64,000 nt of DNA from Cyanidiococcus yangmingshanensis (GCA_013995675.1 VWRR01000012.1:310001-374000), one strand, 5' to 3'; shown: positions 50,066-62,400, numbered from the stretch's first letter. Numbers and translations: made by a program. The notes: generated from the sequence alone by a model not told the origin.

Positions 50066-53058
50066 TTATGCGTTCAACAGCATGTTTAACGCCGCCTCTA
50101 TATCGCCTCGACATGACTCCAGAGCCTGTCGACTCGCGTCAGCAGTGAAACCCATGCTCATCAGCTGCGCTTGCTCGGACTCATACGATGTCGTCGACGA
50201 CGCGGGCGCTTCTGCAGAGGACCCTACTTGTGGGTTACGATTCAGCACCGTGCCGTCAAAGCGTTGGTCTGTACTCGCTGCCGACTGTGAAAGAGACGTC
50301 GTCTGGACTCGGTTCACCGCCACATCGGATTCGAGAAGCTGTCGATCAGCTGTCATCAAGTTTCGGCAGGTCACGTCCAAATCTTCATCTTGACGACGCC
50401 AGATTAGAACGAACGCCTGCTCCAAAGCACTGGGACTCGAGCCGGCGTCGAATACTTTCTCATCATTGTAGAGGAGCCAGCGTCTATTCCGGTACAAGTA
50501 CGCAACGTAATGGCCAGTATGCACCGAGGCTCCGAGATGAACCATTGCCGCCGCCAAGGTGTAACGAGTGTTCGTGGCCGACGCCAATGCGAAAGACGAA
50601 TCCGCGTTGCCGCTCGTCTCTGACGAACCAGTGCATGCCGTCGTGGCGGCTGCAGCTGCTGCATTTGATCCATCAAGGAGCCACTCAATCGCCCGCGGGC
50701 CGTCGTAATCATTTGTTTGAAGAGCAACGCGAGCCTGCTGAAGCGTAAAGCCCATGTCCAGCAACAGTTGCAGAGAGGGATCACTCGTCTCCGAGGCATC
50801 CGCAGTCGACATCCTGAAGGAAGACGACGGTTCCGATTTGGGTATTTGGCGCTCTGCCGGCAGGACGATCCCATTCGGTTTCATCGAGGACCAGCCAAGT
50901 CGACATGTCCAGGACGATTTCGCCGTTCGAGTTCTGTTCAAGACCTCGCTCAGGATCCGTCAAAGCCACTGCGGTTGTTACTTTGCGCGGGACCCAATCA
51001 TCGCCAGCTTCGAAGCGTCTCATATGCATCACCAGATAGGGTGGGCAGCGACTCGGGCTCTCCTTTCGCTCAGCCTGTCTGACTCGAGCGCTTGTTGAGG
51101 TCCCTCCACAGGCGGGGCATTGGAACGGCACTAGCTCGGAGGCGACACTCAGGTCGAGACATTCTGCTAGAGAGATGCGCTCCCGTACTTGCTCCATCGC
51201 CTCCGTTTTGCTACGAGTTATGTAACGACCGGAATCTGCTGGTGTTCCAATCGGAATATAGAGTGAGTTTGCCTCCGCTATCGTTGAAAGAACACGATGA
51301 CATTGCTGGCACTCTACTCGCTGAACCAACGGAAAGACAAAAAAGCGAGCAGGATCTCGTGTACCATTTCTACGAGCTTCTGCAGTGCAGCGACTCAGGA
51401 GGTACTCGAAAAACTCATGGGCGTCCTGCTGCCGCTTTGTCGCGAATTCGGGATGACCCTGTCCAACCAGGTTCTGGAGCATTCGCGGAGCGACACCTTC
51501 TGGTGGAATGTATCGACTGCCTGACTTGGACTGTCTCCGTCTGGCATCCCAAACGCTGGTGCTGAGCCCTGTTGCACCTGATGAAACATCCCCAACTTCC
51601 AAAGAAGGTATCATTCTGCGTCTGCTTCTCTTGAACGGGCTTGGCTGTCGTCGCACGTTCATGGCTGCTGGCAGTCGCCGACGTCAGCGTCTCCAGCTGG
51701 TCGATGCGTTGTGATCCACTCTCACGTTTCCAGTACCGCTGGCTCAACAGTCCATCTGCGAGTTTCCGCATTTGGCATTCGAAGCATTGCAGGGCATTTG
51801 ACGCACTGCAGCCCAGATAATGTCGATCGAGAGACTCGTTCAGGTAAGGAAATGGTAATGCGTGTGGCTCCTGATACCAACGGTACTGGGCGAACGCCAA
51901 AACATAGATACATTGGAGAACGCTCGACAGATAACACGTATTTCCCATATTTCTCATTCCAGTGGTGAGTAGTTCAGGCCCTAGGGAACTAGGATCCATC
52001 ACTCTCTTCAAGCTTGCATTGTCCTCGCCCGAGATCGAGCCAAGGTCACGCATGTTCAGCTGGATGTTCTGTTCAATCTCCATTTCTATAAGACTTTTCT
52101 CGGTCTTTTCCTCTCCATGAATATCGATACCAAATGCTCCTAGATGCCGCTCCAAGTCTGGATCAATGCGGAGTTCATCACAGGCGTAACAGTGCACATC
52201 AGCAGTGCCGTCGGCGGTGATGGTGCCGAGTTTTACTGCGACGGCGTGGTCAGCGTTCGAGCCACCACAGCTCTTGTAGTGTTCCCAGGCGTGATTGTTA
52301 CCGCCAGTGCCGTCAAAGTGTGTTCGTCCACAACCTAAGTGTCCGCAACTCAAACATAGCCAGAGGTTTTCTCGTAGGTCACATGCTGCACACTTTGCAG
52401 CCGAACGGGTCAGCGGCACATCGAGTTGCGTCTCCTCAAGGCGGGATACCATCAGCGTGTGCTCGCAGGGTTGCAGTTGGAGCTCCCATGACTGGACCTG
52501 CTCCCGATGAGACATCGTTGCTGCAGAAAACACCCTCTGTGCCAGCACTGTCCAACGATCGATATCACGAGCAGCGTACGTATGTGCACCGCGAGCTTGC
52601 TCCCACTGCTGAACTGAGGCGACCTCAGCGGTTGTGCTCATCAGCGGCCGAGCAACCCAGCAGTTATTGGTGATATCGTAGATTCCTTCGAGACGAACTG
52701 GCGGAACGGGAACGTCCAGGGCTTCTGTGCCACTGATGGTGTACCCGTCGACCGTGCGAACGACCTGAGGTGTTGGCCCGTTCTCCGTCGACGCTTCAAG
52801 CTCGGCTGATTCTGAAGCTTCAGAACTTGACGGTTGGGTTTCTAAATCCTCATCTTTTAGCGCGATTCTCTGCAAGTTGGCGTACAGGTTGTGTTTTGTC
52901 TTCTTCGTGTGTAGTTGGGCGTGTCTGCGAAACGCACAGAAACATTGCAAGCAGCTCAAACAGACGCAGACTCCGCCAGGGGAGTCCAGATCCTCAAAAC
53001 AAAGTGAGCATTCTTCCTTCTCGATGCAGTCCATCGATAACTCTGGAACACTTTCCAT
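50066..53058 (-). CDS. USP5/isopeptidase T-type deubiquitinase; frame changes twice
   Basis: Cysteine protease that takes apart free polyubiquitin chains. Order: cysteine-rich N-terminal region (CSLCFEDLDSPGGVCVCLSC); ZnF-UBP domain with LWLCLSCGHLGCGRTHFDGT and NNHAWEHYKSC, which binds the free ubiquitin C-terminus; Cys box MRNMGNTCYLSSVLQCIYVL; GHPEFATKRQQDAHEFFEYL; a CxxC pair in FPLVQRVECQQCHRV; first UBA (LQLLLDMGFTLQQARVALQT); His box GASVHTGHYVAYLYRNRRWL; second UBA at the extreme C-terminus (AQLMSMGFTADASRQALESC). In animal and yeast USP5 both UBAs lie together before the His box, so the second is displaced here. The frame moves by +1 between about 51540 and 51660 and between about 50790 and 50860, both in variable linkers. 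All parts are collinear, so this is one gene. ATG at 53058. Confidence 0.9.
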
Positions 53059-54504
53059 GATTTTCCGAGTCCTACTTACAACCTTATTCGAGTGTCTTCA
53101 GAAACACGAGCGTTCTACGTTCGTTCAAAGCGATCGAAGAAGAAGTCAATGGGACAGCGCGCCGTTAGAATGATTCCAACGAGCATCTATCTCTTGTCTG
53201 TTTTTCAGGGAGAAAGAGATCGACTGGGATACAAAATGGAACGATACACATCCGTTTACGCATACAGTTCTGATAGCAAGCTGCGACCAAGAGATTCTGT
53301 GACGAGCATCTATCTCTTGTCTGTTTTTCAGGGAGAAAGAGATCGACTGGGATACAAGATGGAACGATACACATCCGTTTACGCGTACAGTTCTGATAGC
53401 AAACCTCGATCTAGACGGAGACTCTTTTCTACTCCGCAGTACAGACCGTAGAGCGTCTTCGAGAATGTCGCTTGAGGATTGTGTACCAGGTGTAGGGCAG
53501 ATTCGGGGGCCAGCATGTCTGGCAGCTTTTGTCCGAGTTGCCTCGGTCCTATGGAGGCATTCATCCATACCGTCTGTGATTTTGCGGTTTGTCATTGACA
53601 TAAAACTATTTTCACCCATGATCCAGTTCAAGTGATGGAGTAATATCAGGCGATTCGGTGATCTCCTCATCGCATGTCATGCGTCTGTGGAAGGGTTACG
53701 CACATCGTACCGCTTGCAGAGACCAATTCTCAACGGCGAACGTACTCGCCACCCTTTTTATTCAAGTGCAGTCCCCGAAAGCGCTCTGTTCGCCGAGCTC
53801 CTGCAGAGCTTTGCTGCCAGCTTGAACACGCTGACCTGCAGACATCCAGCGAATCGGAATCATTCGAAGCTGGGGAGTAGACCCCCTCAAGCTGAATCAA
53901 GAGCACGGCACCGACCAAACGCAACGCACTCGGCCTTGTGCTGTCACCTCAATCTAGAGAATTCCGGGCACAAGCACGAGCAAGACAGCAAATACCTTCT
54001 TCCGAACAGACCTTTGAAGATGAAACGAACCAAGAGATGCAAACACTTACCCGCAGAAAACGAGAAAACAGCGCCAGCACACAACGCAAGGTTCTACGCT
54101 CAAGATCCAACCACCATATATACTCATCCGAGTGCGTTTAGAGACAGTGTTGGCCAACCGGCGGAACGACTTTGCTTCACAATAAGCCCCATAGCTGATG
54201 CCGCGCCCTCGGATCGCAACCAAAAATGAGCTTTTAATCCTGCCTAGCCAAGCGATGTCGGTTGACCATTCTTGACTTGACACGAAATCACCCACGAACA
54301 ACGTCGCTATGACTTGAACGTTTCACAGTCCGGTCATCATCAACCCCGTTTCGGTTGTTCTTGAGCGAGGCGTGCGCGCACGACACCAACCTGAATGCTT
54401 TCGGGCTTTCGCGGCCCCGAACGTCCTTGAGCATCGCGAGATCGCAGTCGCTCGATCTCGTCCTTGAACAGCAAGGCGAACGAAAACGAACTAGTTCCAT
54501 AAAA
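53059..54504. other. Divergent intergenic region (USP5 / plastid protein)
   Basis: 1.45 kb holding both promoters and the 123-bp tandem repeat. A 180-codon plus-strand frame (53687-54229) is Arg/Asn/Ser-rich with no recognised domain; probably chance. Confidence 0.45.
53179..53403. repeat. 123-bp tandem repeat, two copies
   Basis: Unit 1 spans 53179-53301 and unit 2 spans 53302-53403 (last 21 bases not repeated). Both start ACGAGCATCTATCTCTTG and differ at only two positions (aaaatgg/aagatgg and gcatac/gcgtac). The unit is exactly 41 codons. In the plus frame open from 53092 to 53451 both differences are synonymous, and the frame repeats TSIYLLSVFQGERDRLGYKM. The minus strand is open too. 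Each unit contains a pyrimidine-rich tract ending in TTTTTCAG, like a 3' splice acceptor. It lies about 120 bases upstream of the USP5 ATG. Confidence 0.92.
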
Positions 54505-55287
54505 ATGCTTCTTTTCGTTCCACCAATTAGGTTTTCGTCCTCTAGCTGTCTTTTTAGATACAGTAAACCCCGTAGGGAGTGGCGGGCCTCACCATACTTG
54601 ATCGATCCCAACGGTGCCGTTTTTGTGCCGGTGCAAAGTCGTGCACGGGTACAGCCAAGAGGGCGTTCTCGAGAATCGAGAATCAGAACATTGTGCGTGG
54701 CTTCGGTGCAACCTGGCAGTATTGCTCTAGTTCCTTCACCCTATCCAGGTGGACAGGATACAGTGGTCTTGGTCGTTGGTCTGGATACGACGGGAAGAAC
54801 GGCAGATGTGGTTCCGCTAACGGCTGCGGGCCGTTCTGGTAACGCTGCGACGTTGTATGAACGCGAGGCCGGTGCAACGACGAGTTTTGAGCGCGTCGAT
54901 AAGCTCGTCCCAATCCAAGGGGCAGAGAGAGATGATTCCAAGGACGCATGGGTGGTACTCCAGGCGAACATCGAGGCTGCCAAGGCACGCTACCTCTCCC
55001 CATCGGGCCAGGCTGCAGCTCGGGCCGAGATGGAGCAGCTCGAGGCCAACATCGATCCGCGAATATTCGAACGAGAACCGCAGGCACCAGCCAGTTTACA
55101 GCAACTCTGGATTGGCTCTGGACTCGCCGCTGGGGCTGCTCTGGCATGTCTCGTGATGCAGTCGCAAGCGACGATGAAAAGCGCTGAATCTGCGACTAAC
55201 GTCCTGAATGGAATTGCGGCTTTTCTGGGCATCGTGGCAGTGGGCCTGGCCCTAGCGGCGCTTCGAAATCAGTCCGGAGAAAGTTAG
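54505..55287 (+). CDS. Predicted plastid membrane protein, two TM segments (unknown function)
   Basis: I do not recognise a family. The ATG at 54505 gives MLLFVPPIRFSSSSCLFRYS followed by 60 basic residues, a clear red-algal transit peptide with early Phe. The mature part starts near VASVQPGSIALVPSPYPGGQ, a beta-rich stretch (VVLVVGLDTTGRTADVVPL) that resembles a small SH3-like barrel. A helix follows (LQANIEAAKARYLSPSGQAA), then two hydrophobic segments, LWIGSGLAAGAALACLVMQS and AAFLGIVAVGLALAAL, close to the C-terminus. 260 residues; frame intact. The arrangement (soluble domain, then a hairpin anchor) would fit a thylakoid or envelope protein with the barrel in the stroma. Confidence 0.75.
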   Translation: MLLFVPPIRFSSSSCLFRYSKPRREWRASPYLIDPNGAVFVPVQSRARVQPRGRSRESRIRTLCVASVQPGSIALVPSPYPGGQDTVVLVVGLDTTGRTADVVPLTAAGRSGNAATLYEREAGATTSFERVDKLVPIQGAERDDSKDAWVVLQANIEAAKARYLSPSGQAAARAEMEQLEANIDPRIFEREPQAPASLQQLWIGSGLAAGAALACLVMQSQATMKSAESATNVLNGIAAFLGIVAVGLALAALRNQSGES

Positions 55288-57342
55288 GGAAGGCTTTGAG
55301 GGTTGAACCAAATCGAGTTCTGCGGACCGAACCATGACAGGCACGTTCACAAAAAAAGGACGGGCGGGACGCGGAACCGTGCCATCCTCCAGAGATCATT
55401 CGAATTGCGTTGGTCCACGAGACCGCATGCTAGGCTGGCTTCAGATGCGAAGGATACCGCTTGGTAGATGCATATTGTCGATCAATAGTCAGGGTCACCA
55501 AGCAGCCATCCAGTAGTATATTTCCATTGACAAAATGGATCCGGTATGTAGTGACTGAGACGCCTGCTCGGATGCGTACCCGCGCCTCCGCGTAATTGCA
55601 GAACCCAGATCCTTGTCGAGCAGTTCTGAACACTTCCTCCGTCAGTGTTATTCAGATTGTCGACCTCGAGATGCTCTCTAGAGCTCATTGATAGAACGAC
55701 GCCTTCATGTCATGCAAATGAGAGGAACAGGGAAAGGCGATCGAGCCATCTGCGGTAAATATTTCGATGGATTCCACTGAATGTGAACAAAGCGCACGAG
55801 GATTTATATTGCCTCGGGCAAGACCTCGTTACGAAATCGAGCCTGTTATCTGGCGCAACGATTCGGCTTTAGAACCGCCTCATTTGCAGAGAGGTCGCTT
55901 CTCAACCAGAAGGCCGATGGTGCAGGACATCGGACATCCGTTGGCGCAACACTGATAGAACATGCGACTCGTGCGCGGATCAGCCGATAGACCTGGGGTG
56001 TCTCTCTGAGACTAGTCAACTAGCATTGGCAGAACCAGTATCCGCCGTATCGATGTAAATGGCGCGATGATGATTTTGCGGTCACTGAGAGACCGCATCG
56101 CTCGTCGAGAAACGTCTGATAGCTCCTTCAGAGATTCAAAATTCGCGCTTTTGAAGGGTCTGGCTCCGTCGAGATGTGCACAAATGGATCCTTTGATGTT
56201 GCCAAACGCCGAGTGCTACCGCTCGTACACCTATATTTGAACGCAAGACCAGTCTCGCTGCATCTTTGGAGCGCAGTTGCGCACCAAGCTCCGTGATATC
56301 GTGCAATTTCTTTCAATGCGTCGCGCAGGTATCCGAGAATCAGTTGAACCAAGGTGATGCAAATCTCTCGTGATTCGAGCTTTTTTGAGATATTCGAAAG
56401 TTCGTGATCCGCCCGCTGGAGCAACCACTAGAATGATGGCAGCTCCGTTGCAGGTGCCTGAGCACGCGATACTCGTAGACTACCTCATCGATCAAGTGGC
56501 CTTTACGAATATATGAGGCAAGACCAGGTTTGTGGAGCGCACGTCGTGGTCGTTGCTGCGAGCGTCTGGAGAAAAATGAACGGTCCGGATACATACTCAT
56601 TTTCTGGCCGTACCATTATCAGCATCATGCCTGTGCCGGTGGGGCTTGGTTTCGAACACTCGATCCCGCAATGAAAAACAATTTTACGGCCGCTGAATCG
56701 TGGACAGCCCGGCACCTCTGATATCTGTCCATGCTCTCTATGAGAAATGTGCCGGTTTCGCTGCTGAGCATCAAGCACAACATCACATGCGGAACATAGA
56801 TCGACGGAGAGCCATGACCCCTAGGATATCCGAGACGCATTCAAGTCCTTGTTCTGTGCTGGCAAGCAAGGCAGGCGACAACTTCTCTTTGAGAGAGGCG
56901 AGAGGCGTGATTGTAGACTTTCGATATCCTCTTCGGAACCAGCAGCAGGTGAATGTGTGCAGCTGCACGCCACGTGCCTACTTCAGAAACCGAGATACGC
57001 CGAGCTCGCATTTCCTCGTGGGACGAGGCGCGCCATACGAGCGTTAAGCAAAACGACCACCAGCAAATACTCATGTGGCACTGCGAGACGCCAGTCGTCA
57101 TTCGAAAAACACTCGATCACCTATTCCTGGTGACGATTTCTTCGCTCTGCCCTCGGAAATGAGCGCTAGCCTCTTGTCGATGAACTCGGTGTGAAATCTC
57201 TGGCTACTCGCTTGTTTTCAGTGACATGCCTCATATTGATGAGCGAGGAGGCGCATGCCCTTTCCCGGTGAAAGCGCAGTATCAGAACCAACGTTCTTGA
57301 CTTCAGCTCGAGAGCGGTTTCTAGGCAGAATCCTCGAAATGC
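55288..57342. other. Long intergenic region, convergent gene ends
   Basis: About 2 kb, the longest gap in the right half. Minus-strand frames at 56128-56424 (starting LLQRADHELSNISKKLE, amphipathic, helix-like) and 56340-56600 (with KGHLIDEVVYEYRVLRHLQ) have protein-like composition and adjoin each other in different frames. They could be remnants of one gene or an unrecognised gene with frame changes; no family is evident. No repeat or RNA gene seen. Confidence 0.4.
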
Positions 57343-57933
57343 TCATCGGTGAGGTACAGGCTCCTCAAAAGAGTCATTGTCTTCCAAAAGAGACTCGAGC
57401 AACGGCATTTGCTCCTCTAGTGTCATCGCCAACGGCAAATCGATCATGACTTGCTCACGACGCCTCGTTTCCAGCGCTTCGAGAACGTTCTCCAAGTCAC
57501 GAACGAGCATCTCCGCGGCCTCAAACTCTTTCCAGCTGCGCTCATCCAAGGCTCCAGCCCGATGCAGCTCCGCAAGTGCCAGTCGAACTGCGTCAGTCCT
57601 GGATGCGCTTAGCGAGGTTTCCGCTGGATCCTCACACGATTCTGAATCATGAGAAGCTGGAGGCACTTCCGCTTTCCCATTCAGTGGGGAGATTGCGTGC
57701 CCATCGGTGGCGGCGATCAGACGCTGTTTCGAAACAGGCTTGGGAGGCGTCAGATCACTCGCTGGCCCTGCTCGTTCTGTAGACCCCGATCGAGAGGCTG
57801 CACTCGTCTCTCGAATAGAGCCATCACGTCTGCAGTCTGAGTCTGATGCGTCGGATACGATACCGTCGTGCAGTGGTGTCGCTTGCTTGTCAACATGGTT
57901 GGATGGAACGCCCTCTATTCCTGTGGAACGCAT
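57343..57933 (-). CDS. Hypothetical acidic protein
   Basis: No family recognised. The ATG at 57933 opens a 196-residue frame (MRSTGIEGVPSNHVDKQATP). The first two thirds are low complexity, rich in Ser, Asp and Pro. The C-terminal third looks folded and helical: TDAVRLALAELHRAGALDER, WKEFEAAEMLVRDLENVLEA and LPLAMTLEEQMPLLESLLED, then a short acidic end. The balanced helix-forming composition at the C-terminus argues for a real gene. A minus-strand frame just upstream (57945-58142, ending VAVKKPFHLKRRCEHLDRI) might be an N-terminal part in another frame, but nothing confirms it. Confidence 0.45.
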   Translation of the reverse strand: MRSTGIEGVPSNHVDKQATPLHDGIVSDASDSDCRRDGSIRETSAASRSGSTERAGPASDLTPPKPVSKQRLIAATDGHAISPLNGKAEVPPASHDSESCEDPAETSLSASRTDAVRLALAELHRAGALDERSWKEFEAAEMLVRDLENVLEALETRRREQVMIDLPLAMTLEEQMPLLESLLEDNDSFEEPVPHR

Positions 57934-59229
57934 CAAACGCCAAATCAAATTCGATCGAGATGCTCGCACCTCCTCTTCAAGTGGAACGGTTTCTTAACAG
58001 CAACAGCTCCGATGAGCGAATAACGGACTGCGCTTGTGGGCCCTGCCCAGTTTCGGTTGCGCTGAACAAGCAGGCGATATGGTCGAACGCCTCGTCGTTG
58101 AGGTCGCAAACTCATCCGACACTCCCTGAACTGCGTACTCAACCAAAACCTGCACCAAGCGCAAGCGCTAAATATCGCAAGTGCAACACTTGAGCTCCAA
58201 CAAGTTTATCGCAAAGTACAGGGGTTGCGAGCCACCCAGAACGGCCAAACGTGCTGCAACTTTGGTGGCCACACTCGCAGCCGTTGGTCTCGGCTTCGCC
58301 ACCCGTGGTAACAGTGCATCAGGGTTTCCCTGCGAGGCGGGCGCAATCGATTCCGATTGAAATAGGACAGAAACGCATCATCATGGATGAAACGGACAAT
58401 AACGTCGATGTGCGCTCCAGGCGTCTCAGTTCGATGCGCCTCGACCCCGATTTGGCTGGCTGCTGGGTTCAAGCTGCCATGCCAATCGCATGCGTCCTGC
58501 TCTCCACGGACACAAGTAGACTGATACAGCGGCAGTCTCGGTTATAGAGAACGTTTCAAGACTGCTTTTTACTTGCCGATTGGGTGCCCCAGTCTTCAGT
58601 CCGGATCCAGTGGTGGCTTGTTGGTGTTGTGGCCACCGGAATAGCGGGCGCCCGGCACGCACCATATCCCGCTGAAGTGTATCAGGTTCGTATCCGCGCT
58701 TGAGCGTGAATCAATGATTAGCATCGCGACCTCGTTGCTGGCGTTGTTGGCTATCATCTGAGCACGTCAACGCCACCGGCCTCGGTCATCCAATGAGGTT
58801 GCGCATCCGTGAGGAAATTCCGAACATGAGATTCTCTGACTTCTGCCTAGTATACACCAGCAGTGCAGACTCGGTCCTTTTGCAGGCATACAGGACTCGG
58901 TTCCGCCCAGCGGCGAATCCATAGCACGCACCGATACATCCCGAGCATTCCTCAGAAAAGCAGTCATCAAGGACACGCATGTTGGCGATCGCCAGCACTG
59001 TCTATGCATGCACGGATCGAGCACTGGTGGCGGCCGTTGCGCGCCCTGCGATGCACACGAGAGAGCCCCCTCCCCAGCGGAGCCCGGTCGAGAACCCGGA
59101 CGGCAGGCCTTGCGCAAGACCGCACAACTCGGCGTCATGGTGCCATCGCCGCAACGGTCGTCGCAGCAACAGCTGGCCAAAGGACCGGATCGTGCTGCGG
59201 TCGCGTCCGATAGACACGTCGGCGATGCG

Positions 59230-59266
<37 letters not shown>

Positions 59267-59464
59267 CACGCATGCGTTGACGCGCGGCCCATGCAACGCC
59301 GCATTTCGAATTCCCGGCCACGGATGCGTGCTTCGGGGGACACGTAGGCCCTCAAACGACACGCAGGTTGTGCGTGATTGTGCGCGCTTGTTCGCTTGGA
59401 TAACTAGCAGACTAGATACAAAGATTCTTGTTGAAGTGACGGAGGAGCACTTGTTTTATTGGAT
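57934..59464. other. Divergent intergenic region with AGCC microsatellite
   Basis: About 1.5 kb upstream of the kinesin gene. It contains the AGCC repeat at 59230-59266 and several frames on both strands that owe their length to high GC content (for example 58767-59321, minus). No gene recognised. Confidence 0.45.
59230..59266. repeat. AGCC/CAGC microsatellite
   Basis: About nine uninterrupted tetranucleotide units between GATGCG and GCACGC, 200 bases upstream of the kinesin start codon. Confidence 0.95.
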
Positions 59465-62400
59465 ATGCCAAAAAGCCACAGTGGTACGCCGAGAAAGCCG
59501 CAGGGGAAACGCAGCCGCAAGAACGCTGAGAGCGCTGCGTCGAGTGCACTTCCACTGATGTCTGCATCCTCTGTGGCTACTGCGAGTACACAGTATCGGA
59601 TCACGGTGACCACTGGAGATGTATGTCCAGAGTCGGCGCGATTTTTCGTTTACATTAGTCTGGTCGGTTCACTTGGGGCGACGCCGGAGGTTCGGCTGAA
59701 TACACGTGCCCAAGCTGACCGTTGCGATAGCGTTTGCCCTCTGCCTCATGATTCGGCCAAGTCAGACCTTGTGCCTCTGGTGGAGAAGAGCACAAACGTA
59801 TTTATCTTGAATGAATTTCTGGACATTGGCTCTCTTGACAAGGTGATCATGCGTCTGGAGAGCGAGACTGGTCTTGCCGTCGACTTGGAAGCTGTGGGCT
59901 GGCTCCTCGAACGCGTCGCAGTGGAGAACGTGTGCGAGGGTGCGAAAGAGAGCGGCACAGAGTGGGCTTTTTCTGTCAATCGATGGGTCAATCAGGCCAC
60001 GGATCATATTATCGAATTGCAGCGAGCGATGGCCACTGAAATTTTGCTCGACGATCGCGGAAGCAAAGTGGTGCGTGTGCGTCTCGCGATGCATCATTTA
60101 CCGAGCGAGCTCGCCCATGAAGAGATCTACGTATCGGGATCGATCCCAGAGCTCGGTAGTTGGAACGTGGATCGAGCAGTTCGCATGGAGAAGGTACAGC
60201 CGGTTGCTCTGGCGCAGAAGGAAAGCGGCCGGCGAAGCCTCAATCGCAACTCTTGGCATGGCGACTGGGAGTACTGCTTTACTTTGGACCCAGAGGCTGC
60301 CAGTGACTTTGATTACAAGTATTTTATTCGGAACCATCGAACAAATGCAATGGTTTGGGAGCACGGGCCCAACCGCAAAATGATCATCGAGCGCATTGCG
60401 AGCGGCGGAAACGATGCCAACATCACGCTACGCTTGAACGATCAATGGAATACCCCCACCCTCTGTCGTAAGGTTCTCAATTCGTACCTCGTGAATGGCA
60501 TCATGAGTCCTTTGAGCAAGATCCTCGGGTCCTCCGAGGATGGCGTCATGGCTGCAGTACGGCGCATTCGAAATGAGCTCGAGGAGATGCGTCGGGAGAA
60601 CACAACCTTGCGGAGCATGTTGCAGGCCCAATCGGATAGAAGCTCACCTGCAAAGCTCTCTGATTCCCCACTTGATCGCGTTGCAGTGGATGCTGCTGGC
60701 GATGTAGGCACTTTGCCGGCTGCTGTCGAGAAGATCAATCTGTCGCAGCTCTCTTTCCATGCCATTGAGCAGGCGCCATCAGCAGTATCCGCACACACCG
60801 GGCTTGCATTCCAGCTGCGCCAGACACATGAGCAAACGCAGATGCTTCACGCCATGCTTGAACAACTTCGCGTAGAAGCACGTGCCTCCAGCAAATCTGT
60901 CGCTCATCTCATTGGCGAGCAAGGTGAGGAGCTGCAGCGAGCGGTCAAGCGTTGTCAAGCTGCTCGCGAACAAGCCATGGCAGTTGTGGCGCAAGGAATT
61001 TCAATGGCGCCGGAAGCTCTTTAACCGGGTCCAGGAGATCACTGGAAATATTCGCGTCTTTTGTAGGGTTCGTCCGACGCTGCCAAGCGAGGTTGATCTG
61101 GCCACCAGTCAGGTTATTGACAGCGACAAGATCGTTGTTCGACAGAAGGTATTCGAATTCGATCGTGTTTTTGGCCCAGGACACACTCAAGAACAGGTCT
61201 ATGAGGACACTTCCCCTCTGGTTACCTGCGCTATGGATGGTTACAACGTGTGCATCTTCGCATATGGACAGACAGGGAGTGGGAAGACCTATACCATGAC
61301 CGGACCTCCCGAGTCACGCGGCGTCAATCATCGGGCGCTGGCTGAGCTTTTCCGTCTCTGCGACGAACGTTCCGCCGCATTCATTTACAGCATCCAGGTG
61401 AGCATGCTGGAGATCTACAACGAATGTATCCGTGACTTGGTCACTGGCAAGACGGACAATCGCCTGGAGATCAAACTCGGGCCCGATGGAAACCCATTCG
61501 TCCCGGATTTGATTTGGATTCCCGTTGAGAGCCTTCAGCAAGTCTGGTCTGTAATTGACGCCTGGGACACGAAATCGTGCCCAGGGGAGCACGCGAATGA
61601 ACATTCACTCGTCGCGTTCCCATCTCATCGTGTCGATCAGTGATTGAGGCGACAAATCGAGACACTGGTGACAAACTTGCCGGAAAACTCCACCTGGTTG
61701 ATTTGGCGGGCAGCGAGCGCGTTTCGCGCAGCGAAGCTGAAGGGGAGCGCCTTCGAGAGGCGCAACACATCAACAAGAGTTTATCTGCGCTGGGCGACGT
61801 GTTCATGGCGTTGCTCGCAAAACAGTCTCACGTGCCGTATCGCAACAGCAAGCTCACCTTCCTGTTACAGGATTCACTCGGCGGTGACAGCAAAACGCTC
61901 ATGTTCGTGAATGTTAGCCCTGCGGCTGCCGATGAGACCGAGACGTTGAGCTCACTCATGTTCGCGCAACGAGTGGCCAAAGTGGAGCTGCCACAAGCCA
62001 GCCGACATGGCGAAAGCGCAACGGTGGCAAAATATATGAAAGCAGCTGCCAAGGCTCAGGAGGAGATCCGAGCGCGCGATGAGGAAATCGTCCAGCTGCG
62101 CAAACAGATCGAGCAGTTGCGCAGCCAAGTCGCTAGCACACGTTCCGCTCCTGCTCTGATGCAATCTGCACCATCCAGTTCAAGCTTGCGGCGGCGGTGC
62201 AGTACGACGTTCGCAACGTCCAGCGAGCACGCCCGCCCCACCAGTCTCCATGAACTGAACCAGACTCAAGAAGATTGCTTCGCCGCGGACGATAAGGAAA
62301 ACCACTTGGACACGTCGTCTGAGCCGCGGCGGTTCGAGTGCCCAGCTGTCTCCGCCCAAAAGAGCAATAACGGCGACTCGCTGCACGTCGATGGGAACCA

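Noticed and set aside
58767-59321. 184-codon minus-strand frame with repeated Gly-Trp-Leu-Ala
   Set aside because: The repeat is just the translation of the AGCC microsatellite; the rest has no recognised content.
11811-61646. Frameshifting at stop codons, as in Euplotes
   Set aside because: The R-SNARE and possibly ERO1 and kinesin sites have TGA at the junction, but DHODH, Sec1 and the other kinesin sites do not, so there is no common stop-codon rule.
4700-61650. Spliceosomal introns as the cause of the frame changes
   Set aside because: At the tightly placed sites (DHODH, R-SNARE, Sec1, kinesin) the protein matches its family on both sides with only one base to remove, which leaves no room for an intron.
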